Both the position numbers and the translations under genes were made by a program. From Rhyacophila brunnea (taxonomy: Eukaryota > Arthropoda > Insecta > Trichoptera > Rhyacophilidae), in the NCBI GenBank assembly GCA_022495005.1, contig JAGYXB010001072.1:1240001-1304000 (forward strand): DNA of 64,000 nucleotides, read 5' to 3'. A model generated the notes under the pieces. It was not told the origin of the DNA. It ran no database searches and saw only the letters and a list, made by a program, of their open reading frames with translations. Position 1 is the first letter of the stretch. Every line of letters begins with the position of its first letter. This document shows positions 12,591 through 24,326 of the stretch, in pieces.

Positions 12591-12795
12591 GACCATGTCC
12601 GATCCTAAGAAGATAATCCGCAGTGTGAAGGTTTGTTTTGACAGAATTTTGTCGTTTAATTTTGTCTCCACTCCAAATACTCCCAACTCCAAATACACAT
12701 TCAAAAACAACTATGTGTATACTTGCCAGATCTAGGATTCAAACCTGAGACCCACGACATTATAAGCCGACGCTGTTAGCCGCTCGGCCATCAAC
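12591..12795 (-). mobile_element. tRNA-derived SINE, family 1
   Basis: Read on the minus strand it begins with a tRNA-like head. An A box (TGGCCGAGCGGC, about 12779-12790) is followed by a B box (GGTTTGAATCC, about 12732-12742), then ATCTGGCAAGTA, a body, and an end at GGATCGGACATGGTC. The copy at 33501-33727 shares head, body words and end in the same orientation. The Leu/Ser-type A box suggests descent from such a tRNA. The unpaired arms and the attached body rule out a working tRNA gene. Confidence 0.8.
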
Positions 12796-12957
12796 AACAG
12801 TATCTACATCATAATATGTACGTACAATATTATAAAAACGTCAAAACATGCAGCCATCTAGTTTGTGCTTCCAGAGTATAGGAAATGATTTTTTATATGG
12901 CTAGTATAATCTGAAGGTTAGTATTTCAATTACAAATGCTATGTAATCGCTGTAATA
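12796..12957. other. Spacer between SINE and foldback element
   Basis: AT-rich; nothing recognised. Confidence 0.5.
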
Positions 12958-12967
12958 CAAAATGTTT

Positions 12968-13521
12968 GGGTGCCGGACAAAATTCCGAAGGCCGAAATCC
13001 CGAATGCTGAAATCCCGAATGGCCGAAATCCCGAATCGCCGAAATCCCGAAAGCCTAAATCCCGAAAGCCGAAATCCCGAAAGCCGAAATCCCGAATACC
13101 GAAATCCCGAACGCTGAAATCCCGAATGGCCGAAATCCTAAATGGCTGGAATCCCGAAGGCCGAAATCCCGAAAAATAAAAAAATACAAACAGCAATAAT
13201 TGCGCAATCTTTGCAAGAGAGACAAAATTCATTTTTTCTGCAAAATTGTCTCTCCTGCGAAAAATTGCGCAATCTGCAAAACCCATTTTCCGCAAAAATG
13301 GGTTTGTTTCTCTTGTAAAAATTGCGCAATCATCGGGATTCCGGCCATTCGGGATTTCGGCCATTCGGGATTTCGGCCATTCGGGATTTCAGCGTTCGGG
13401 ATTTCGGTATTCGGGATTTCGGCTTTCGTGATTTAGGCTTTCGGGATTTCGGCCATTCGGGATTTCAGCATTCGGGATTTCGACCTTCGGGATTCCGGCC
13501 TTCGGGATTTCGACCCAAACC
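12968..13521. mobile_element. Foldback transposon with tandem-repeat arms
   Basis: The left arm (about 12968-13173) is a run of variants of a 14-16-bp unit, GGCCGAAATCCCGAAT. The right arm (about 13339-13515) is the same run inverted (ATTCGGGATTTCGGCC). Ends read GGGTGCCGGAC and GACCCAAACC. The central 165 bp carries further inverted repeats: a stem around AGAGAGACAAAATT, the palindrome AAACCCATTTT/AAAATGGGTTT near 13277-13306, and three copies of TTGCGCAATC-type ends. CAAAATGTTT flanks both sides (12958-12967 and 13522-13531). This organisation resembles Drosophila Foldback elements, whose duplication is 9 bp. All open frames here just translate the repeat (RDFGFRDF and its reverse); none is a gene. 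Confidence 0.8.
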
Positions 13522-13637
13522 CAAAATGTTTATGTGTATACACCAATTTTTTATGGAAAAGCAATAAATGTACAGAATATATTGAGAAAACCTTCTTTTA
13601 TAGAGATGGAGCCTACAGTGAAACAAATAGCAGCAAG

Positions 13638-13765
13638 CAACCTTTAGCGTTGTGGTCACTGTGCGTGGGCACGAAACCCGAGAGATGCAGGTTTGATTAA
13701 TTCTTTTTTCAAAAAGAATTTTTCTATTGGTAATAATGTATTTTCTCAGAAGTGTTTTCAAAATT
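13638..13765 (+). mobile_element. Degenerate tRNA-derived SINE
   Basis: An A-box-like TTTAGCGTTGTGG at 13643 is followed about 45 bp later by a B-box-like CAGGTTTGATTAA at 13688. The body contains CTCAGAAGTGTTTTCAAAAT near 13746, which recurs as CTCAGAAGTGTTTCCAAATT near 52898 in another SINE-like unit. Degenerate and non-coding. Confidence 0.45.
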
Positions 13766-15704
13766 ATGTATGTTCAATAATTATAATATTACATTCTTCA
13801 ATCGTGTGAATTATTTGTTGAATAAAAAAAGTAATTAATTAAATGCAGTAGGTATGTTATTTAAAAAAAAAGTGGCGATAGCTTTGCCTGTTAAAATACG
13901 AGTTCGCCCCCTGCCACTAACTTTCATTGAATATTTCAAATATCAAAGTAACATTGTTTATTTGTTGCATAGCAATGGGCAAATGTGACAATCTGATAAT
14001 TACTTCAGCTATATTCTTAAGGGAGCCAAAGAAGGCTCTAACTCTAAATGAAACATCTTTGAGCTATACATATTTTTATATTTTATTAATAACGCATTAA
14101 AAAACTATACACGGATGATTCAAAATAGTTTTGCTCCATGTTCCACGAATACGGTGAACTAAAATTTATTAAAAATTTCACGTTTCACGAAGGCGGGACA
14201 AAAGTAGGTATCAATGAGAATGAGTGATGAGAAATCACCAAAGCATTTGTCTGGAATTTAGTGTCGGAAGATCCAGGGTTTACAGGTAGAATGGAATCAT
14301 CAAGAATAAAGCAATGCACAATTTTCACAATCGGGTAGCGTATCATGTCTCAAAATTCAATGATAAAAACTGACAATCACACAGCCTGTCGGCAATTTTT
14401 GTTCCACTTGGCACGTCACCAAACCGCATTCGCACCGAATTGATGAAATGTGAACCTTTTTAGTGTTCTCGTGATTGTTTCATAAGGTCATTCGGCCTGT
14501 CAAGGGGTTGATGATTATGGTGGATTGGACTGTTCTTTAAGGGAGTACAGAGAGGGAGTTAGCCAATAGCAGTGATTACGTCCGTACGTTAGTACAGAAG
14601 TTATTTTTTACAAACTTATACCTAACACACTTTTTACACAATAAATTAAATCGAACACATTTTATGAAAGTTGGTAAAAATATAATATCTCTGAAAAAAG
14701 CTAAGATAGACATATTTTTCGTATTGAATTCTTCAAAAAGTATCGTATTTTCGTACATTTGGCGGAAAATTATAGTAGGTACTAACACTTACTATTTTAG
14801 ATTTTGCGGGGAACGAAAATTAATACACCACTATTTGTATCATAGTACGCTTGGCAACACTGCTACAGTAACGACCCCGAAACGTCGAGGGAAAAAGAAG
14901 AAAAATATACGGAGACCGCGCAAAAACTGTTAAGAAAATCATAATTAAATACAGAAACTTAAATTGGGTCTTAGATGTGGACGGGATCAAACATACTTTA
15001 TCAATCATGCGGCAATCGTATGCACAGTTAAATGGTTATATCTATCACTTGAGTGTCTTATTTTTAGATTATGGTATAATGTTAGAGTGCTAAAAGATAG
15101 CATATTCGAATCCAAAATACAACTATAAAACCTAGACTATACGTGGTGAGCGATAATATATTAAAAATAATTGCAATCTCACCAGAAGATGTCTTACTAA
15201 CAAACATAATTTATTTCGCGGTCGTAAGTCTTAATTTCAAGATTGTCTCCATCGATTCGTTTTTATTTCTCGATGGCTGATGCAGTATCCTTTACTATAC
15301 TCAATACGTAGGTATTGGCTAAACCTTAAAAGCCTTTTTCGAATGATACATTAATTTAAAACAAGGTCGTTTGTAGGGGTTGCTTAAAATAGAGTTTTGA
15401 AAAAAATCCTTGAGCACCATTCAAGTCCAAGTTTACAGACAGAAAAATAATATCGTTATCGAAATGTAATTTACAAACAACATAATATATTACAACAATA
15501 GCAATATTTAACCAAATACTACTGTCGATTGAGGATACGTGGGCAATTAAATTTCTAATAGGATAGATAATAATTATTATTGATGCAAGTTTTATACATT
15601 TCCTTAAGAATGGTTTTGGCTACACGAATTTTTCCTTCCTGCATCTTGAACAAGCAACAGTAAGAACAGCAAGAACAGCAAACCATACGGTATATTTATG
15701 CTAT
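13766..15704. other. Stretch without a recognised gene
   Basis: AT-rich. The overlapping frames at 14576-15008 on both strands have no recognisable domain. TTGGCAACACTG at about 14850 resembles a hAT end, but no matching opposite end was seen. Confidence 0.5.
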
Positions 15705-15955
15705 GAGCGATTTGACAAAAATAGTGTACCTACACTTTTTCAGTCATACTTATTTTTTTCATTGAATTAAGAATATGTACTTAAATAATATTACAGTTGG
15801 TGTTGGTTAGTTTTTTTTAATTCGTTCAGCCCTGCCTAAACCAAACCATAAGTGATATAAACAACCAACGAAAACAAATACGTATGACTGACAATTGGTA
15901 TACACTATTTAAGTCAAATCTTAACCATTGTCTACCCTTACGGCGTGGACAATGA
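15705..15955 (+). mobile_element. Fragment of the 22607/51532 hAT family
   Basis: Blocks appear in the same order as in the two better copies: AATAGTGTACCTACAC, TCAGTCATACTTAT, GGTGTTGGTTAG, CCCTGCCTAAACC, AAATACGTATGACTGACA, ACACTATTTA and AATCTTAAC. The terminal CAGTGGCGAAGG is not preserved at either end. No coding capacity. Confidence 0.55.
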
Positions 15956-16783
15956 CGGCGCGGTATGCCTGCGCGGGGCACAGAGGAAAAACGCAACTAC
16001 TAAACGGTGTAATCGGCGTAATTAATAGGTTTAAAATATTATTAAATTAATCAAACGTATAAAACAGTTACAAATTAATACACCAACCTTTTCGATGGTC
16101 CAACTGCTAACATGATATTATGTTTAAATAAAATCGTCTGACTTTCGTGAGCATGACTATTCATAGACAATAGGATGCAGTCCATTTATTGACTGGAGCG
16201 CATTGTGTTGATTTATTATCTGCCATTGTTTTATTTTAACTGTTAGATATATTATGTTTGTTTGGTCCTGGGAAAATGTTCAATATTGGATATAAGTAAG
16301 TTCGACTTGACGACTGTCGGACAGCGAGTGCGCTCTGATTGTATTATAATATCTAGATCGTAATATGGATCATTTTGTATTTGCTATTATATTTCATGAA
16401 GAGTACCTATTTGTAGAATGGTAAAGTAGTGCATGACAAAATACATAATATGTGTACATAAAATTCAATATTTGGGTAGGCTTTGAAAATTATCAGTAAT
16501 TGTAACTTGTTTCTACACAAAGAATTTGGAATACACCTAAGAACAAAATGGCAGCCAGTGGTGACGTTTTGGTTTGTATACTAATTAACGTATGGTATTT
16601 TATTATTCATTGTATAAACAAATAGTTTTATATTTGTAACACTAATTAGAGACATTCTCTCAGTGTGCCAGTGTCAGAGCGATACTGTCAAATGAATTTC
16701 GGAGCAGACTATGATGTGTAAAGCTTGTTAAAATGAAACGAGAAATGATTTGCATAGTGATTTAATTATTAGCTTTCTATCTT
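15956..16783. other. Stretch without a recognised gene
   Basis: AT-rich apart from a short GC-rich patch at 15945-15995; nothing identifiable. Confidence 0.5.
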
Positions 16784-17085
16784 TTTGGTCATTCTCCATG
16801 GTTGAGGACCGTGACCACCTTGACATTTTGTCATTTTCTGAGCAACCGCGATGTTCCACCCCTCTTGGTACTCTGATTCTCTCAAAGCAGATTGAAGGTT
16901 GCCCTCAGTAGGCTTTTTCACTTAGTCGTTCCAGCGCACCGACGCTTTTCCTCTGCTTCGCCTTCTCTAGAGGCTACCCAAAACCAGTCAGTCTCTCCAT
17001 GTTATCCAGTCCACGTCGAACAATATGTCTAAAAAACTGCAAAATGCATCTCAGATATATTGTCGGGAGCCGTTCCTTTATCTGG
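16784..17085 (-). mobile_element. Decayed C-terminus of a second LINE family
   Basis: The minus strand gives, across several frames, the LINE C-terminal pattern LQFF-HIVR then LDNMERLT-LGSLEG--SRGR, a -STFN-ALRE- block and a final tryptophan-containing tail. The 29735-30062 minus fragment shares this pattern (ILQFFSHVVRKDPRSLEKGV). Several stops and frameshifts make it dead. The LINE end at 17215-17553 abuts it in the opposite orientation and belongs to a different family, so the two represent separate insertions. Confidence 0.6.
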
Positions 17086-17214
17086 ATAATCACTGTAGGA
17101 TGATAATCATCTCACACATCGTGATCTCCTGCAAACCTCCTAAAATTACCCGAAAGACGGAAAGATATATATGACTCAACTTCTTTCTCAAGATCTTAAT
17201 AAAACTTCTGACGG

Positions 17215-17553
17215 TCTCTAAAATAAGAATATGAGATATTATACTGAAAGACGAAACGAATGGGTTATTAAGCAGACAAGAGTACGCGATGTAATAGACG
17301 TTGCCAAACAGCTGAAATGGAGATGGGCGGGGCACATTACTCGCCGAAAGGACGGCCGCTGGACAAATGCCGTCATCCAATGGTACCCAAGGGGTACGAA
17401 ACGGCCACAGGGTCGCCCTAAAAGCCGCTGGATTGACGAACTGGTAAAGTTCGGCGGAAATACGTGGCAGCGAACGACACAGGACCGAGAGAGTTGGAGA
17501 AAGCTTGGGGAGGCCTTCATCCAGCAGTGGATTGACCCCGGCTGATGATGATG
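17215..17553 (+). mobile_element. 3' end of an RTE-type LINE with open C-terminal frame
   Basis: An uninterrupted 104-codon frame (17231-17545) covers the end of an RTE-type polyprotein. RRNEWVIKQTRVRDVID comes first, then LKWRWAGHITRRKDGRW, a Gly/Pro-rich RPQGRPKSRWIDE block, and EAFIQQWIDPG before the TGA. The 3' tail is a short TGATGATGATGA run (about 17544-17555), typical of RTE elements. The reverse transcriptase domain is missing, so this is a 5'-truncated copy. Its frame is the best preserved in the window. The minus frames at 17090-17577 are shadows. Confidence 0.85.
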
Positions 17554-20380
17554 ATACTGAAAGCAACACTTCTTCAAAAAATATAACTCTAGTCCGTCGC
17601 CTTAATATGTTAGTTGCTTGACTTAGATGATTCTATCCTCGAATTACAATAAAAGCAATGTTCGAATGAATAAATAGGACTGTGCGGAGGGTAAAAATAA
17701 ATCAAGGAAATGGTTCGCGGTACAATTGTTCCGGTTGTGTTTGCGAAAGTCCGAGTGACATTTACAAGAAAGGTTACTTGAAATAGAGACTTGTTCGATA
17801 CTTTTAAGTGTTGTGATAAGAAAATATTTTACACAAATAATAACAATTCACCGCGCAGTAAAAGTTTATAGCTCGAAACAAAGGAAAACTGTCCATTTCA
17901 TTTGTCTGTTTATTAGAACCAAATGCCATTTATGCATTTTTAGCAAAACTTAGGTACTACTGTTATTAATACTAAGTATATGGAAATGCGCATTCTGTCG
18001 ACGTATTGTACGAGTAGATATCTTAAATAGCTATACATTTGTTTCAATCAGTGATACACTTGTCTACTTGCAAATGAAAGATCAAGACATAATGCGACAT
18101 GTTACATATCCAGACGTCAGTAGGACATTGCGAATTACGTAATTTATAATATAACGTAAGAAACTTGAGAGATTAACTTATTTCTAATGTAATATTGAGA
18201 TTGAATCGATGAAAATATTGTAATGTAAAGATTTAGTTTCAATTTCAGAGAATGGCAAAGGTTTTTTATATTACTACATTCTCCGTAGCATATTAATACT
18301 ATTTAGAATGCATTCATGTACGATTCGTCAATAAATTGAAAATCCCATCGACTACAATTACATACTATAATAATATAAATTAGATAATTTTGAATATTCA
18401 TAGACTAAAACCAAACATATATAGGATATATACTAAAAGCATTATTAATATAGTACACTACATAGTCAAGGCATGTGAGTATTTGACCAAAACAGCTGAC
18501 ATGATTTTTAGTTTTATATATTGTGCGGTTTCACGTGGTCGACAAGTTCGTCAAAAATCAACAGAAACTTCCCCGATTACTGAATGTAGCTACATAAACT
18601 TTTTATCGAGAGTCCACAGTGGACAACGCTTACCCATGTAATCACTAATAAAATGTAGATTTATTTGAATAATTCAATGTACACATCCGCAATGAGCAAT
18701 ATGATATACTTCAACTCATAATGCAAGAGAAGGCAGCAGAATAGTAAGCATAATGAGATTCTCTTCATTACACAATTTCCGTAAGTGGCTCAATGTACAA
18801 GGGATCTGATTGATTGGCCCAGAATAGGGTGGTGTACCTACTGCAAGTTCGTTGCCAATCTTCGATATAAGGCAATACTAAGAGAATAACAATGTGCACT
18901 ATGCCAGTATACAACTGACACATTATACAGTTACATACTTACATACATACATACTAATAAAAATGTAAAACCTGTATAAAATTTCTAAAATGTAAAATTT
19001 TCATATATTTTAGATCCGCATGTACGTACATCGTTCAGCTCTTTCAAAATACATACGTGTCCAGTAACTATGCAATCTTCAATGCAAAAACACAAAACAA
19101 CACAAGAATATGGAGTTTAAAAAGCTGCAAGTCGGCCGGCATGCGTAAAGTCAGTCGTTTAGCGTCCGTTTAATTCAAAATCAATTAAACCGCGGAAACA
19201 GCTTGTCGATTCAAACGACAGGGCGGCAACTTCTATTCTATGATATTACAAAAAAGTATCAGAGACTATTATGTTAATCCGGGTTAGGACAAGCACCTCT
19301 TTGCGAGCAGGTGTTACTCGTATTTAGAGATGATATTTGGTTTGAATAGAGGTGAATAGATTTGATATCTAGTCAATATGGATGCGGCGCCGGATCAAGA
19401 GAGATGGAGCCGGTGGAGGAAACAAAAGGAGACATAAATCATGCAGATATAATAAATAATGGGACTTAGTGATACCTACTCCGCATTTTTATACACCAAC
19501 CTCACAGATTCCATATTTATTCACCAAACCTATTATATCCTTGTTCTGTATCAAACACACGTTGAAAAACGACATATAATATATTTTTGGCAGTCAGTTT
19601 AGCTAACCTGAGTGACATTTTTTTCAACGTCCTTTTGATATATTCAGGCAATATCTCTATAGAAGATTATCTTCAATGTCATTGGTTGATTCGTTCATTG
19701 TTTACCCCTCAATAATTAAAATATGAAGGGAAATAATGTCAATTAATTTCACAAAGAGATAGTTGAATAATTCTAAATTGAAAATACTGTATGATACACT
19801 GCATTCCTAACACTGCTATTAGGTTCAAAAATGTTTTTGGCGTAGGTAAGAACATTTTTGATAAAACCTGAAAATGCTGTGACTGTTGACCATATATTAG
19901 AAAAGAGGTAATTAAATATTACATTTAAATATTAAAAATAAGTGTAGAATAGTACCATTTTAATGCTTTAAAAAATTAAACGTCTAATACGTATCAGTGC
20001 GGTTCAATCACGATTGAGTGAATATAATAATGAAATTTATTAAATTGACTCTGCCTTCGGGGATTAGGCCGTAACCGGCTTATGGCAGTCTGATAACTAG
20101 GAGCAGCTTCAATTAAGTCTTATCATTATTAAGTTTTATTTTATATATTTCTGTGTTTACTTACAAATTTGATGAGTTATAAGATTTGTAACAAACTTTT
20201 TATCTGCCAAATCTGGCCAATTTCGAAAAGGCAGGCAGTACATGGTATCGTACACCACCATCAGATAATATAAATCGATACCAGAGCATTAGGATTCAGT
20301 CTACGTCTGAGGATGCTCGAACGTCTCTAAGAGACAGCTTTAACTATTGTAACTATATTACGCTGTAATTGTATTGATCT
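17554..20380. other. Stretch without a recognised gene
   Basis: AT-rich. A short ACAT-rich tract lies at about 18930-18953. The 83-codon frame at 18390-18641 has no recognisable domain. Small GC-richer patches near 19130-19220 and 20040-20100 could not be assigned. Confidence 0.5.
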
Positions 20381-20548
20381 TTAAAAAAAACCGTTCTCCG
20401 CTACAATTTTGATTATTGGACCTGCCCTACACAAGATCACCATGATACACAGACGCCTGTTCGGGGCCTGTTCAACATACATCAAACGTAAGGTAAACAG
20501 GAACATGGAGGTTCCGCTAACCAGCGTCCTAAGGCCGACCGACGACGC
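20381..20548 (-). other. Open frame in phase with the TRMT61A exon; possible terminal exon
   Basis: On the minus strand an acceptor-like ACATCTACAG (AG at 20549-20550) precedes 55 codons without a stop, ending at a TAA at 20381-20383. Splicing the TRMT61A donor at 20651 to this acceptor would remove a 103-base intron and keep phase 0. The predicted peptide is hydrophobic and basic and contains EQAPNRRLCIMVILCRAGP. It lacks the GHTGYLTFA-like ending expected in TRMT61A. The patch is GC-richer than its surroundings and is open in the plus strand too (20409-20594). It may therefore be an unrelated conserved repeat. Low confidence as an exon. Confidence 0.25.
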
Positions 20549-20651
20549 CTGTAGATGTAACAATACCTATATTGTTTTTCAAACGTTGTGTTAAGAAACG
20601 AGCGAATTTCAATGGAACGAATAATACAGTAATAAAATATAAATATCTTAC

Positions 20652-20821
20652 CTTAAACTTCACAAAATCCAACTCCCTGACAGTGAGAGGCCTACTGGCT
20701 ACCTTCACTTCCATCTGCAGCAGCTCCATGGTCTTGACCTCGTGGAATCCTGACGAGAGCAGAATGTCACAGGTTCGCTGCACCTGTTCGATACATGGAC
20801 TGAAGCTGCAAAATCGCCCAC
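20652..20821 (-). CDS. TRMT61A: Exon of tRNA (adenine-58-N1) methyltransferase catalytic subunit
   Basis: The exon encodes 56 full codons after a split first codon (GGT, phase 1). The start GGRFCSFSPCIEQVQRTC matches the highly conserved block after the methyltransferase core of TRMT61A/Trm61, which uses S-adenosylmethionine and acts with TRMT6 to make m1A58 in tRNA. The rest (ILLSSGFHEVKTMELLQMEV and the following LTVRELDFVKF) fits the region after it. The acceptor is ATCCGTTCTAG with a pyrimidine-rich lead and the donor is AAG/GTAAGA at 20651-20650, so this looks like a spliced gene exon and not a processed copy. There are no stops or frameshifts. I could not recognise the upstream exons (motif I, the LDLP-type motif) at higher coordinates or the GHTGYLTFA ending at lower ones. 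The gene may have very long introns, or this may be an orphan exon. The plus frame 20572-20850 is its shadow. Confidence 0.85.
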
Positions 20822-22598
20822 CTAGAACGGATAGAGACGATTCGATGTGAGAACGTTTGTACGACAGTACAAAAAGTTGTAACCGAAAAACAAAATAATA
20901 TTACATTGATACTGTTGAACCAGACCTCAAACATTCATTATTAATCGGTCCAAAAGATTTTGAGGTCTAGCGGATGATAAATTTCATAAAACTGTAAAGC
21001 TTTAAATATAGGCATTTTTAATTAACATGAAACGACTGTGACCGAGTCTATATTGGAAAAACTTCGTGATAATTTAGTCTTTTTGTTAAAAAACAAATCA
21101 GTTATCTGAAAACTAACCATTTTCCTAATTTGTTAATCACTTCATTCACAATATTCAAAACTTCATTAAATATAATAATTTAAAAATTCGTCATCGCGCT
21201 AATGAAGAGCTCAGAACTCCTAGAAATACAATGACAATATCAATAAGAATTACAACTAATTGCTGTCAACTCCTCACAATTTCTTATTCTTACTCAGTCT
21301 ACTTGAGTGTAACTTCGAAATTTTATGAGCTGTCCCTTTCTCAAATTAATATACCTACCTCTTTTTCTACCACTCAGCTCGCATTGATACTATAATTTTC
21401 TACTAAGTTTTTACAACTATGTATTTTTTATATTATGTAGACGTCCATTGAGGCCAAGTAGAAAAAGGAAATCAAACAAACATATTTTGACTTATATTAC
21501 TGACTTTGAGATATATTCTAATGGATTTAAGTTTTGCACTATTTCATTTGAGACGTACACACAGTGTGTATTTGCCTTTTGGTGAGTATACACAGTGCCT
21601 GACGACGCCGAAGGGCGAAATCCGGGTCACAAAAAAAGACTCAAACGGAATAGTACACAACTTAAATCCATTAGAATTTAAATTCAAAATTCAAAATCCA
21701 TCAAGTACCTTCGGTCGATAGTATTATTATAGGTGTAGATAATATATATTTTACTTACGATGTAGTGAAGTAGGCACACACACACACACACATACTAACT
21801 ACATGCATAAAGTATATTTAAAGTATAGTTGTTTATATTTATTATAAAGTTAATTTCAAGTGATAATGCATTTAAAATAAGAGGCGATAATAACAGATAA
21901 ACAGTCGTATTAAAACCATTACAATACAAACCCTTTGACCTCTTTTGAAATCACTATTTAACATTTTCAATTGAAACAAGAAACTTGTAAATCTTGTAAG
22001 GCATCATTATGGTAAGGTATTTGAGTTATTTTACATTATTTGTGGTTAAACAATATAAACTTTGCAGAGTTATGTTATTATAATAGTAGGTACGGCATAA
22101 CAACAAATCGACACAAGGACGCCACACAATAATGAGATAATAACGATAGCCTAAGATACAAAATAATAATTATTTTCAAAACGTTATAAGCCTTTATGGT
22201 ATATATATATACTGCCACCTTGAAAAAATAAACCCGCCAATAATAAGAAGTTTTTCCAGAAGGAAAACTCGAATAAATCGATCGAGACTATGTTCTGTAT
22301 TGAATTCATTTACGAGGCAAAATCGTTTATAATATTAATTTACACTTAGAAAATTAATTTATATTATTAATAATGTTGAGAGTATATACCTACATACTGA
22401 TGAAGATTCGACATAAAACGATTACTTTACGGAAACAGCTAGAATTTACTAAAGATAATAAATTGAAAACAACCCATAGATAAGTGACGAAAATATTATA
22501 ACATGATAAATTATCCATACTTAATAAAATGTTTTTGAGATTGAGATTTAAAAGTTTCTATAACAATATTTAATTTAACATTACTTAATTTGGGAACA
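20822..22598. other. Stretch without a recognised gene; contains a CA microsatellite
   Basis: If the TRMT61A exon belongs to a live gene this is its upstream intron. AT-rich; the 71-codon plus frame at 21506-21721 shows no recognisable domain. Confidence 0.5.
21775..21792. repeat. (CA)9 microsatellite
   Basis: Nine uninterrupted CA units. Confidence 0.95.
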
Positions 22599-22606
22599 CC
22601 TCATAA

Positions 22607-23079
22607 CAGTGGCGAAGGGTGGAGGTAGGCTGTTGAGATCCGAATTTAATATAGCATACGCAACATAGACAGTCATATATATTTGTTTTCAATGAACGAA
22701 GTAAGACTATAATTTGCAGATGGTGTAGGTTAGTTGTCAAAATTCATTTAAACCCTGCACATAATTTTAGATATTTTATAGATAGAAAAATAATTTGTAT
22801 TTGGTTTAAGTACAGCTTAATGAATTAAAAAAAAAATAACCAACACCATCTGTAATATTATGTATTCTTAATACAATGAAAACAATTAAGTGTGACTGAA
22901 AAAGTGTGCATTATTTTTGTCGGATCGCCCATAATGATATTAATTGACTATTAGTTTGGTTCAGGCAGGGGGGTTTAATTGATTTTCAAATCTAACCAGC
23001 ACCATCTGTAGTTTGTATTCAAAGTTTAGTGTGTACTATTTATGTCGGATATTAACAGCCTACCTCCACTTTGCCACTG
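22607..23079. mobile_element. Non-autonomous hAT element with perfect 8-bp duplication
   Basis: Starts CAGTGGCGAAGGGTGGAGGT and ends with the inverted form (GGCAAAGTGGAGGTAGGCTG read on the other strand). Both sides are flanked by CCTCATAA (22599-22606 and 23080-23087), a perfect 8-bp target duplication diagnostic of hAT. Inside, an A..CACCATCTG block occurs in three orientations (near 22719, 22843, 23000), giving subterminal inverted repeats. There is no transposase, so it was moved in trans. Relatives are at 51532-51921 and 15705-15955. Confidence 0.9.
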
Positions 23080-23087
23080 CCTCATAA

Positions 23088-23854
23088 ACATAAAAATCAG
23101 AAAATTATGGTGCCGGACAGGACATGAACCTACATCATTTTAGAATTTTCAATTTAGAATAAATGGTTTAGTGTCCTTAATAAAGTAGATATGACATATT
23201 AATATCCAATATCATTAATTTTATTTTTATTGTTATTGAAATAATATTATTGGATGGATAATTCAATGTATTGGTTGATTATTTATGTCATCTTTTGAAT
23301 TTGTTTTGATAAATGCCTGTTGTATAAAGATTATTTGGTTGAAAATGTCCCTCTGAGGCGGACGAAACTGGCAAAAGTGGAAAAAGTACTATAAAAATTG
23401 CGTTTTATTAAATTAAATTAATAATACAATGTATTTCCACCACGAATTGAGAATTAACACAATAAAAAATACATACATAGTATACCATTATACAAATAAT
23501 TTTACTAAGATAGATTGTCATATGAAACAGATTGAGCTGTCCGTCTCATCTGATAGAAACTCGGCATAAACCAAGAACGTTTCAACTTCTAAATTGCCCC
23601 TCGGAGATATTTGTTTAGTTATTCTGAGCGAATGCAATTTGCAATACGCAAATAAGCGATTTCAAAGATACCTACGTAAGTACAAATATGAAAAAAAATG
23701 AAAATAAACAGCGGACGCCATGCGAAGATGATTCAATTGCTCATAAATTACTCTGTGAGAGTACATTTATTGGAAGTGGCGTACATTTCAATTCAATGGG
23801 GATATTAATTTACGACATAGACACATGAGCTTTCTAATAATGTTGTAGGATGTA
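23088..23854. other. Stretch without a recognised gene
   Basis: AT-rich. It contains the short repeat at 23336-23415 and nothing else recognisable. Confidence 0.5.
23336..23415 (+). repeat. Short dispersed repeat, related to 5820-5915
   Basis: Same GAAAATGTCC, GCGGACGAA, TATAAAAA and TGCGTTTTATT order as the copy at 5820. Non-coding. Confidence 0.5.
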
Positions 23855-24326
23855 TCTATACCTACTATAATTTCGAAAATATGTTTGTTTGTACCGCCGT
23901 GTCGGTTTTTCTTTATACAAATCCACACGCGCAGTCAGATTTCGACAAAATTTGGATAGTGGACGGAGGCCGACGAGCCGAAGTGCGTGGTGGGGGTCTC
24001 GAATTTCAGATTTAATCCGTTACACCCCGGGGACAGTTTTACGGTTTTTGCGGGAAATGCCGCCGCGTACAGGGCCTTGAAACGAGGAATTTAATACTGC
24101 AGCCCCCATTTTTTATTAAAAATGTCACTAGAATGTGTACATTAAAAAAATATTGGCGTTTATTTCAGCTCGATCGGAGGTCAAATGGCAAAGTTATATG
24201 CAAATAATTGTGTTATTAGCGGCATCAAGAGTGGAGAGTAGTAAAAATTTATATATTTTGGCACCAAATGGAAAAGCCACAAATATTGTATATCGAAAAG
24301 CCCTGGAATGATGGATGGGATATTTA

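Noticed and set aside
12980..13170. CRISPR-like array of evenly spaced short repeats
   Set aside because: The units are contiguous with no unique spacers, occur inverted on the other side, and lie in an insect genome.
12970..13567. Several overlapping open frames with RDFGFRDF / PKSRKPKSRK repeats
   Set aside because: They translate the tandem arms of the foldback element in both directions; all frames stay open because the unit lacks stops.
14845..14870. hAT-like terminus TTGGCAACACTG
   Set aside because: No opposite terminus or matching flanking 8-mer found.
16784..17553. Two opposed LINE ends considered as a second twin-primed insertion
   Set aside because: Both halves are C-terminal ends and belong to different LINE families, with no shared flanking duplication.
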